64,000 bases of DNA from Streptomyces sp. NBC_01335 (GTDB lineage: Bacteria; Actinomycetota; Actinomycetes; Streptomycetales; Streptomycetaceae), in contig NZ_CP108370.1 of the NCBI RefSeq assembly GCF_035953295.1, positions 3,191,001-3,255,000 on the forward strand, read 5' to 3'. This document shows, one piece after another, positions 57,684-64,000 of this stretch. The notes below the pieces were generated by a model. The model searched no databases. It saw only the letters and a program-made list of their open reading frames with translations, and had not been told where the DNA came from. Numbering within the stretch: the stretch's first letter is position 1; each line of letters opens with the position of its first letter. Position numbers and translations under genes: made by a program.

Positions 57684-60600
57684 ATGGACCGCGACAACGG
57701 GCCACGCGTGCGCGTTCCGGAGCAGCGCGCCACGCAGGGGCCGGTGTCCGGGGCCGAGCCGCACCCCGCGCCGGAATCCCGAGCCGACGACGCCAACGAC
57801 CAAACCCTCATCCCGGCCCCCGCCCAAGCCCCCGTCCACCCCCCCACCCCGGCCCGCGACGAAGCCCCGCCCCACGACGAAGCCCCGGCCCCCGCACCCG
57901 CACCCGAACCCGCCCAAGACGAAGCCCCCGCCCCCGCGTTGCACTTCGCCGTCCTCGGGCCCGTACGGGTCCGGCTCGGTGAGACCCCGCTGGTCTCCGG
58001 TTCCCCGCAGCAGCGTGCCCTGTTGGCGGCGCTGCTCCTCCGGGACGGCCGTACCGCGACCGCCGCCGAGCTGATCGACGCCATCTGGGGCGAGGAGTCG
58101 CCGCCCCGGGCGTTGGCGGCGATCCGTACGTACGCCTCCCGGCTGCGCAAGGTGCTCGGGCAGGACGTGCTGGTCAGCGAGTCCGGCGGGTACGCGATCC
58201 GGCTCCGTGGGGGTTCCCTCGACGTGCGTCGGGCCCAGGAGTCGGTGAGCGCGGCGGAGAAGGCGCGGGCGTCCGGCGACCGGGCGCGGGCCCGGGACCT
58301 GATCGCGGAGGCCCTGGCCGCGTGGGACGGCGAGACGCTGGCCTCCGTGCCCGGGCCGTATGCGGAGAACCAGCGCACCCGCCTGGAGGAGTGGCGTCTC
58401 CAACTGGCCGAGACACGGCTCGATCTGGATCTGGAGCTGGGCCACCACGCGGAGGCGGTCTCCGAACTCACCGCGCTCACCGCCGCGCATCCGCTGCGGG
58501 AGCGGCTGCGCGAGCTGTTGATGCTGGCGCTGTACCGCAGCGGCCGGCAGTCCGAGGCGCTCGCGGTGTACGCGGACACCCGGCGGCTCCTCGCGGAGGA
58601 GCTGGGGGTCGATCCGTGCCCCGAGCTCTCCCGGCTCCAGCAGCGCATCCTGTCCGCCGACGACGAACTGGCCCGTCCCGTCGAGGACTCCGCGCCGGTG
58701 CCGCCGGCCGCCGTGCGTCCTGCGCAGCTTCCGGCCGCGGTGGCGGACTTCACCGGGCGCGACTCCTTCGTGCGCGAGCTCGGTGACCGGCTGGCGACGG
58801 CCGAGGGTTCGGTGATGGCGGTCTCGGCGCTGGCGGGCATAGGGGGCGTCGGCAAGACCACGCTCGCCGTGCACGTCGCCCATCGGTCCCGGAACCACTT
58901 CCCGGACGGTCAGTTGTACGTGGACCTCCAGGGTGCGGGGGCCCGGGTCGCCGAGCCGGAGACCGTGCTCGGTGCGTTCCTGCGTGCGCTGGGTACCCCG
59001 GAGTCGGCGATTCCGGATTCGCTGGACGAGCGGGCCGCGCTGTACCGGTCGACGCTCGACGGCCGCCGGGTCCTGGTTCTGCTGGACAACGCCCACGACA
59101 CGGCGCAGATACGGCCGTTGCTGCCCGGGACGCCCGGGTGTGCCGCGCTGGTGACGAGCCGGGTGCGGATGATCGACCTGGCCGGTGCGCATCTGGTGGA
59201 CCTGGACGTGATGTCTCCGGCGGAGTCCTTGCAGCTCTTCACCCGGATCGTCGGTGAGGAGCGGGTGGGCGCGGAGCGGGAGGCGGCTCTGGACGTGGTG
59301 GCCGCCTGCGGGTTCCTGCCGCTGGCGATCCGTATCGCCGCCTCGCGGCTGGCCTCGCGCCGCACCTGGACGGTGTCGGTGCTGGCGGCCAAGCTCGCCG
59401 ACGAGCGGAGCAGGCTGGACGAGCTGCGGGCGGGCGATCTCGCGGTGAAGGCGACGTTCGAGCTGGGCTACGGCCAGTTGGAGCCCGCCCAGGCCCGTGC
59501 GTTCCGTCTCCTCGGTCTGGCGGACGGTCCCGACGTGTCCCTGGCGGCCGCGGCGGCGCTCCTCGATCTGGAGCCGCAGGTGGCCGAGGACATCCTCGAG
59601 TCGCTGGTCGACACCTCCCTGGTGGAGTCGGCGGCGCCGGGGCGTTACCGGTACCACGATCTCGTCCGCCTCTACGCGCGTGCGTGCGCCGAACGCGACG
59701 AGCACCCTCCCGAGGAGCGGGCGCGGGCGCTCTCCCGGCTGCTCGACTTCTATCTCGCGACCGCCGCGGGCGTGTACGCGCTGGAGCGGCCGGGCGACCG
59801 GCTGGTGGACCATCTGGAGCCCGCCGGCCGGGCTGGGCTGGCTTTCGCCGACCGGCACGCGGCGCTGGACTGGCTGTACGCGGAGGCGGCCACGATCCTC
59901 GCCTGCGCCCGCCAGTCCGCCGGGGCCGCGACCCTGCGGCGTGCGGTGGACCTGCTGTGGGCGGCGCTGGACCTCGGGGAGTCGGGGGCCAACGCGAAGG
60001 AGTACGAGACGACCGCGCTGGCGCTGCTGGGCGCGGCGTCGGGCTGCGGTGACCGCCGTGCGGAGGTACGCGCGCTGGTCACCCTCGCCGATGTGCACCA
60101 CGCCTCGGGCCGCTTCGACCAGGCCGAGCAGGAGGCGGCGCGGATCATGGCGCTGGTCGACCCGGCGCTCGACCCGCTGCCGGGGTGCTGGGCCTCGAAC
60201 GCGCTCGGGATCATGGCGCTCTACCAGAGCCGTCACGACGACGGCGAGACGTACTTCTCCCAGGCCATCGACGCGTTCCGGCTGGTCGGGGACCGGCCGG
60301 GCGAGGCGAGCGCACTGTGCAACCTGTCCCGTATCCACCTGGCGACCGGCCGTACCGGCAGCGCGGTGGAGCTGGCGCAGCGGGGCACGGACATCTACGA
60401 CGGCATGGGCCACGCCCTGCGGAGCGCCAACGGCCGTTACGCCCTGGGCATGGCGCTGACCGAGAGCGAGTCGTTCGACGATGCCACGGACCGGTTGCAG
60501 GAGGCTCTGGTGGTCTTCCGCGAGAGCCGGCAGCGGCTGTGGGTGGGGATGACGCTCTTCCGTCTCGCGGAGGTCGATCTCGCGGCCGGGCGCGCGGTGC

Positions 60601-60833
60601 AGGCCGCCGCCGGGGCCGAGCAGTCGCTGACCTCGCTGCGCGGGATCGGGGGCGACTGGCGGAAGGCCAACGTGCTCACCGTGCTGGGCCAGGCCCTGGT
60701 GCGGATCGGCCAGTTCGGCCGGGCGCAGGTCTGCTGGCGCGAGGCGCTCGGGATCTACGACGGTCTGGGCTCCCACGAGGCCGCGGAGGTACGCGCCCTG
60801 CTGGACCGGTTCGCGTCCGTGCTGCCCGCGTGA
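57684..60833 (+). CDS. afsR: AfsR-type SARP regulator (BTAD, NB-ARC ATPase, TPR)
   Basis: A 1049-residue global regulator. After ~85 Pro/Ala-rich residues come an OmpR-type winged helix (about 86-170; FAVLGPVRVRLGE begins it), the bacterial transcriptional activation domain (about 175-330), a P-loop ATPase of the NB-ARC type with GIGGVGKTT (about 384-392) and LVLLDNAHD, then a C-terminal TPR region from about 700. In S. coelicolor AfsR is activated by Ser/Thr kinases, chiefly AfsK, and turns on afsS. Here a 63-residue AfsS-like gene is directly downstream and a probable afsK lies nearby, which supports orthology over the many other large SARPs. The ATG at 57684 has AGGGGG upstream. Confidence 0.85.
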   Translation: MDRDNGPRVRVPEQRATQGPVSGAEPHPAPESRADDANDQTLIPAPAQAPVHPPTPARDEAPPHDEAPAPAPAPEPAQDEAPAPALHFAVLGPVRVRLGETPLVSGSPQQRALLAALLLRDGRTATAAELIDAIWGEESPPRALAAIRTYASRLRKVLGQDVLVSESGGYAIRLRGGSLDVRRAQESVSAAEKARASGDRARARDLIAEALAAWDGETLASVPGPYAENQRTRLEEWRLQLAETRLDLDLELGHHAEAVSELTALTAAHPLRERLRELLMLALYRSGRQSEALAVYADTRRLLAEELGVDPCPELSRLQQRILSADDELARPVEDSAPVPPAAVRPAQLPAAVADFTGRDSFVRELGDRLATAEGSVMAVSALAGIGGVGKTTLAVHVAHRSRNHFPDGQLYVDLQGAGARVAEPETVLGAFLRALGTPESAIPDSLDERAALYRSTLDGRRVLVLLDNAHDTAQIRPLLPGTPGCAALVTSRVRMIDLAGAHLVDLDVMSPAESLQLFTRIVGEERVGAEREAALDVVAACGFLPLAIRIAASRLASRRTWTVSVLAAKLADERSRLDELRAGDLAVKATFELGYGQLEPAQARAFRLLGLADGPDVSLAAAAALLDLEPQVAEDILESLVDTSLVESAAPGRYRYHDLVRLYARACAERDEHPPEERARALSRLLDFYLATAAGVYALERPGDRLVDHLEPAGRAGLAFADRHAALDWLYAEAATILACARQSAGAATLRRAVDLLWAALDLGESGANAKEYETTALALLGAASGCGDRRAEVRALVTLADVHHASGRFDQAEQEAARIMALVDPALDPLPGCWASNALGIMALYQSRHDDGETYFSQAIDAFRLVGDRPGEASALCNLSRIHLATGRTGSAVELAQRGTDIYDGMGHALRSANGRYALGMALTESESFDDATDRLQEALVVFRESRQRLWVGMTLFRLAEVDLAAGRAVQAAAGAEQSLTSLRGIGGDWRKANVLTVLGQALVRIGQFGRAQVCWREALGIYDGLGSHEAAEVRALLDRFASVLPA

Positions 60834-60858
60834 CGTCCTGCGGGACGCCGGCAGCGGA

Positions 60859-60880
60859 CGTTCATCGTTCGTTTATCGCG
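60859..60880 (+). promoter_or_regulatory. AfsR/PHO-box-like 11-bp direct repeats before afsS
   Basis: Two 11-bp units, CGTTCATCGTT (60859-60869) and CGTTTATCGCG (60870-60880), lie between afsR and afsS. SARP proteins bind direct repeats with 11-bp spacing, and PhoP boxes (GTTCACC with 11-bp units) look alike; overlapping AfsR and PhoP sites at the afsS promoter are known in S. coelicolor. The nearest clear -10 is TAGGGT at 60951-60956, which is further away than expected, so the start point is uncertain. Confidence 0.65.
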
Positions 60881-61054
60881 GACCGGCACTCTTCCTTCTA
60901 GTCGATCCGTCGCGTCGGGGGGCAGACGGGGCGACCGCGGGCCGTGGCACTAGGGTGAGCGGCTCTTGGCGAGGCCCGTACGGCAGCCGGTTTTCGGGGG
61001 AACTGCCGGACGGGCCTCGCGCACCCGATACGAAGAATCACAGGGGAGCGGAAC

Positions 61055-61246
61055 ATGGCGGACGCCAAGAAGGACTCCAAGCTCACGACCCAGGACATGC
61101 ACGCCACCGGCACCGAGGTCACCGCCGAGGAGCTGACCACGCTGGACATGCACGCCACGGGGACCTCGAAGCTGCTGACCGCGCAGGCCACGGACGGCAC
61201 GGCGACGACCGACGACATGCACGCCACGTCGGAGCCCGTCACCTGA
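61055..61246 (+). CDS. afsS: AfsS-like small regulatory protein
   Basis: A 63-residue acidic, Thr-rich protein with three copies of TTxDMHAT at residues 11-18, 28-35 and 51-58. AfsS of S. coelicolor is also 63 residues, follows afsR and contains three repeats; it stimulates antibiotic production by an unknown mechanism. GGGGAG precedes the ATG. It sits 221 bases after afsR with AfsR-type repeats in between and a terminator behind. I considered a RiPP precursor, but found no maturase or export genes nearby. Confidence 0.85.
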   Translation: MADAKKDSKLTTQDMHATGTEVTAEELTTLDMHATGTSKLLTAQATDGTATTDDMHATSEPVT

Positions 61247-61303
61247 CAGACCTTTTTTCACTACGGGGGCCCGGGGCTCGGGGGAGCCGCGGGACACGGG
61301 GGA

Positions 61304-61342
61304 ACGGCCGCGGTGGCGCGGAGGGGGAGCCACCGCGGCCGT
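61304..61342. terminator. Terminator between afsS and the convergent gene
   Basis: Perfect 14-bp stem: ACGGCCGCGGTGGC (61304-61317) and GCCACCGCGGCCGT (61329-61342) with an 11-base loop, between the rightward afsS and a leftward gene. Confidence 0.85.
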
Positions 61343-61453
61343 CGTGCGTCCTGAGCAGGGGCAGGAGAGCCAGCCGTAGGGAAACGGGTGAGGCCCGTCG
61401 CGACGATGTCGCGGCGGGCCTCTCTCCGTTGTGCGTTCCGTTCGGCTCCGACG

Positions 61454-62020
61454 TCAGTGGGCGAGGACCGCCGTGGCGTCGCAGCGGTACACCTCGTCCA
61501 CCTTGGCGGGGGACGCCATGGGCACCGTGAACGTCTTCGGGTCCAATCCGTCGGTGGCGTCGAGTTCGACCTTCTTGTGGGCCGTGTCGAGCAGGTTGCC
61601 CGCGGAGTCGAAGAACGTCACGGTGATGTCGACCTTGGAGGTGCCGTAGCTGGTCGGGGTGAGTTCGACCCGCGAGGACGTCACCGCCTTGCGCGAACCG
61701 GCCGCCGGCTGGGCGCACGTGACCACGCGCGCGGTCGGGGCGGAGCCGGCCGACGGCGTGGAGTCGGTGGTCGGATCGGCCGTGGGCGTGCTGTAACCGG
61801 AACTCGATCCGGAGCCCGAACCGGAGCCGTCGTAGTCGTCGTCATCGTTGTCGCTGGTGCTGCTGTGGTAGCCGTTGGACGACCTGGAGCTGGAGCAACC
61901 GCCGCCGGAGCTGTGGCTCGACCCGCTGTGGCCGTGTCCGTGGCTGGACTTGGAGAACCCGGTGAGTGAGAGCACCACCACCGCCAGGACCGCCGCCAGT
62001 TTGATCTGTTGCCGCATCAT
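61454..62020 (-). CDS. Secreted Ser/Gly/His-rich protein
   Basis: A 188-residue exported protein. A signal peptide (about residues 1-22) is followed by a low-complexity region rich in Ser, Gly and His (about 23-55), an acidic run (DNDDDDYD) and a GS-repeat linker. The C-terminal ~90 residues form a small beta-rich domain with two cysteines (VVTCAQ and YRCDA) and SKVDITVTFFDSAGNLLD. There is no lipobox. I do not recognise the family; the C-terminal part resembles small FxLYD-like extracellular domains. Confidence 0.75.
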   Translation of the reverse strand: MMRQQIKLAAVLAVVVLSLTGFSKSSHGHGHSGSSHSSGGGCSSSRSSNGYHSSTSDNDDDDYDGSGSGSGSSSGYSTPTADPTTDSTPSAGSAPTARVVTCAQPAAGSRKAVTSSRVELTPTSYGTSKVDITVTFFDSAGNLLDTAHKKVELDATDGLDPKTFTVPMASPAKVDEVYRCDATAVLAH

Positions 62021-62395
62021 GGATGCAGCCCCCCTCGTGTCTCGTCTTCTTCTTCGCGACGCCTTCTCTCGGCGCCTTCTCCCGACGTTCGTTTCCGGAC
62101 CAGCATCGGGGCGAAGGCCCCGTGCTGCGTCATGACCCTGTCACGGATTGGTCATGGTGTGCCCGCCTGGGGCCGAAAACCATCGCCCCAGCGGTCCGAC
62201 AGTGGCGCACTGGACGGGACGGACCGGAAGAGGCGCACAAGACGGGCGCCCGGCGGCGTGCGGGGCAGGGGTCGCGGCGCCGCTTCGAAGTCGCGGAGGC
62301 GGAGGGTCGGGCGTAGCGTCGAGCGCGAGAGCGTCGCGCAGGTATCCGCGCGTGCGCCGTCGGTACGTACGCGCGCATGGCGCAGGAGGCTGACG
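62021..62395. other. Divergent intergenic region
   Basis: A 375-base gap between divergent genes, expected to hold two promoters. The plus strand is pyrimidine-rich from 62039 to 62090 (TTCTTCTTCG, CCTTCTC words), which on the leftward transcript gives a purine-rich leader. The remainder is GC-rich with no clear gene, although frames run through it. Confidence 0.4.
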
Positions 62396-63016
62396 ATGAT
62401 CCGCAACGTCCTCGGCTCCGTGGTCGCTCTCGCAGGAGCGGCGGCCGTCGTCCTGAGCCCCTTCCGTGACTGGTACGACGGCCGCCCCGGGCACGATTAC
62501 CGGGTGCGGGACCTCTTCGAGGGGATCACCACCACCTCGTCGGCCGTGATGGTCTCCTTGTTCCTGCCCTTCCTGGTCGTGGCGGTGCTGGCCGTCGCCG
62601 GGGTCGTGCTCCGCTCGCGGCTCGTGGTGGCGCTGGCCGGGGTGGTGGCGCTCGGTTTCACCGTGCTGTGGATGGTCCGCCAGGGCCAGGCGACGGGGAG
62701 CCTGACGGTGGACCCGGACGGTTCCGGGCTCCAGTGGGGAGTGGTGCTCGCCCTGGGCGGCGGCCTCCTGCTGCTGATCGGCTCCCTGGTGATGTCGGGC
62801 CGGCGCCGCCGGCGCGGGCGCGGACCGGACGCGGGTGCGGGCACCCCGGACTACGACGCGCGCACCGCGCCGTACCCCACCCCCGGCTACCAGCACCCGG
62901 ACACCTGGCCGCCCACGCAGGAGCCGGGCCCGTCCACGCAGACGAGCACGTATCCCGAGCCGGAACCGGACCCGTACACCGGTCCGGAGGACCCCCGCCG
63001 GCACGACGGCCCCTGA
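62396..63016 (+). CDS. Membrane protein with Pro-rich tail
   Basis: A 206-residue protein with four predicted membrane segments in the first ~130 residues (for example VALAGAAAVVLSPF, FLPFLVVAVLAVAGVVL and VVLALGGGLLLLIGSLVM), then an Arg-rich patch (RRRRRGRG) and a Pro/Thr/Tyr/Glu-rich C-terminal tail predicted to be cytoplasmic and disordered. GCAGGAGGC precedes the ATG. I do not recognise a function. It lies between two envelope-related genes at the afs locus. Confidence 0.75.
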   Translation: MIRNVLGSVVALAGAAAVVLSPFRDWYDGRPGHDYRVRDLFEGITTTSSAVMVSLFLPFLVVAVLAVAGVVLRSRLVVALAGVVALGFTVLWMVRQGQATGSLTVDPDGSGLQWGVVLALGGGLLLLIGSLVMSGRRRRRGRGPDAGAGTPDYDARTAPYPTPGYQHPDTWPPTQEPGPSTQTSTYPEPEPDPYTGPEDPRRHDGP

Positions 63017-63097
63017 CGCGCGCGACGCGCGGCACGCGCGGGACGTGCCTGGCAGGCGGCTGCCGTACGCCGGTCGTCTGCCGGAAGGGGACGGCCT

Positions 63098-64000
63098 TCA
63101 CCGCGGCCGGTTGTTCCCCGTCCCCGTGCCCTTCAGCGCGTCCAGCGCGTAGACGCACCGGTCCTTGCTGCAGGCGTAGACGACTCCGGCGCGGGCGACC
63201 GGGGAGCCGGTGATCTCGCCGCCGGTGGCGAGCTTCCAGCGCAGGGTGCCGCCCGCCGCGTCCAGGGTGTAGAGGACGTGGTCGGCGGAGCCGAAGTGCA
63301 CGCGCCCGTCCGCGACGACGGGGCTGCCGACGACGTCGCCCCCGGCCGCGAACCGCCACTTCGGCGTGCCGGTCACCGCGTCGAGGGTGTAGAGCGCGCT
63401 GCCGCTGCCGACGTGCACGTTCCCGCCGGTGACCAGTACGGGTTCGATGGAGTGGCGGGCCTCCGTGGCGATGCGCCAGCGGTCCTTGCCGTTCGCGGCG
63501 TCGAGCGCGTAGACCGTACCGAGGTAGTCCGCGAGGTACACGCCTCCCCCGGTCACCGCCGGGCCGGGCGCGAACGCGGGCGGCGAGAGGAAGACGGCGG
63601 GCGCCTCGAAGTGCCAGCGCACATGGCCCGAGGCACTCTCCACGGCCAGCACCCGGGTGCCCGCCGCGACGTAGACGTTGCCGTCCGGCGCCGGGGTCAC
63701 GCGGACCGGGACACCGCCGCAGGAGGCCGCGTCACCGACGGGGTACGACCAGCGCTCGGAGCCGGTACGGGCGTCGAGGGCGCGCAGCCGGGCGTCCTGC
63801 CAGACGTACGCGATCCCGTCGTGGAGCGCCGGACCGGCCTCCGCCGTCTCGAAGTCGGTCTGGGCGCCGGCGATCTCCCACAGCTGTTCGCCGCCGCCCG
63901 CGTCCCACGCCTGGACGCCGCCGCCCCGGGTCCCGGTCAGGAGGGTGCCCCGGTCGGCCTTGAGGGAGTAGACCCAGGCGTCGGTCCGCCGCCGCCACCG
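63098..64000 (-). CDS. afsK: PQQ-repeat beta-propeller protein, C-terminal part (probable AfsK)
   Basis: The last 300 residues of a gene that continues beyond the window. They contain repeated PQQ-type blades, with motifs such as AWDAGGGEQLWEI, ALDARTGSERWSY, ALDAANGKDRWRI, TLDAVTGTPKWRF and TLDAAGGTLRWKL, about 40 residues apart. AfsK, the kinase that phosphorylates AfsR, has a C-terminal propeller of this kind and in S. coelicolor lies next to afsS/afsR. The kinase domain would be outside the window, so the identity is inferred from context. A stand-alone PQQ-repeat lipoprotein is the alternative. Confidence 0.65.
   Translation of the reverse strand, partial: RWRRRTDAWVYSLKADRGTLLTGTRGGGVQAWDAGGGEQLWEIAGAQTDFETAEAGPALHDGIAYVWQDARLRALDARTGSERWSYPVGDAASCGGVPVRVTPAPDGNVYVAAGTRVLAVESASGHVRWHFEAPAVFLSPPAFAPGPAVTGGGVYLADYLGTVYALDAANGKDRWRIATEARHSIEPVLVTGGNVHVGSGSALYTLDAVTGTPKWRFAAGGDVVGSPVVADGRVHFGSADHVLYTLDAAGGTLRWKLATGGEITGSPVARAGVVYACSKDRCVYALDALKGTGTGNNRPR

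Noticed and set aside
61055..61246. RiPP precursor peptide with repeated cores
   Set aside because: The DMHAT repeats suggested it, but there are no modification, protease or export genes, and length, repeats and position match AfsS.

Overview
The window is chromosomal DNA from a high-GC actinomycete, almost certainly a Streptomyces. The evidence is the very high GC content, the many GTG starts, the futalosine menaquinone genes (mqnA, mqnC), a WhiJ-type HATPase / XRE-DUF5753 / DUF397 trio, a SigE-family sigma factor, and an AfsR/AfsS pair next to the PQQ-repeat C-terminus of a probable AfsK. No phage, transposon, CRISPR array, tRNA or rRNA was seen. The only clear gene wreck is a Uma2-type remnant.

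Layout. 1-4.5 kb: a NarL/LuxR response regulator, then korAB (2-oxoacid:ferredoxin oxidoreductase) closed by a strong terminator. 4.5-17.8 kb: accessory metabolism and regulation: divergent HxlR regulator and QorB-like quinone oxidoreductase, RarD-type permease, FAD monooxygenase, HAD hydrolase, TetR regulator, secreted LolA/RseB-like protein, long-chain polyprenyl diphosphate synthase, CocE/NonD hydrolase, fumarylacetoacetase, Uma2 pseudogene. 17.8-20 kb: recQ. 20.1-36.4 kb: a complete 14-gene nuoA-N operon (complex I) read leftward, with mostly overlapping genes and a Rex-like operator at its promoter. 37.3-47.5 kb: NlpC/P60 cell-wall hydrolase, two alpha/beta hydrolases, the WhiJ-like trio, Nudix and DHFR-like enzymes, geranylgeranyl reductase-like flavoprotein, GNAT, and the menaquinone methyltransferase menG. 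47.7-55.3 kb: ECF sigma factor with partner, a degenerate amidohydrolase, mqnC, a Ser/Thr kinase, and mqnA. 55.3-64 kb: cold-shock protein with a structured leader, MerR/GyrI regulator, afsR, afsS, two small envelope proteins and a partial PQQ-repeat protein (probable afsK).

How the genes fit together. Much of the window serves the respiratory chain. mqnA and mqnC build the menaquinone ring by the futalosine route. The polyprenyl diphosphate synthase can supply the side chain, menG methylates the ring, and the geranylgeranyl reductase-like protein may saturate the tail. Complex I then reduces the quinone, with likely NADH/NAD+ sensing through Rex. korAB adds ferredoxin-linked 2-oxoacid oxidation, and QorB/HxlR is a probable quinone-stress module. 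The right end carries the phosphorylation-linked AfsK-AfsR-AfsS cascade for secondary metabolism.

Two themes deserve attention. The first is regulatory sequence: a 16-bp AT-rich palindrome inside nuoD, a Rex site, a CRP-like site, 11-bp direct repeats before afsS, and a hairpin in the cold-shock leader. The second is the number of unrelated short tandem repeats at gene ends and in intergenic gaps, one of which duplicates the menG stop codon. Everything here comes from reading the sequence; no searches were run.
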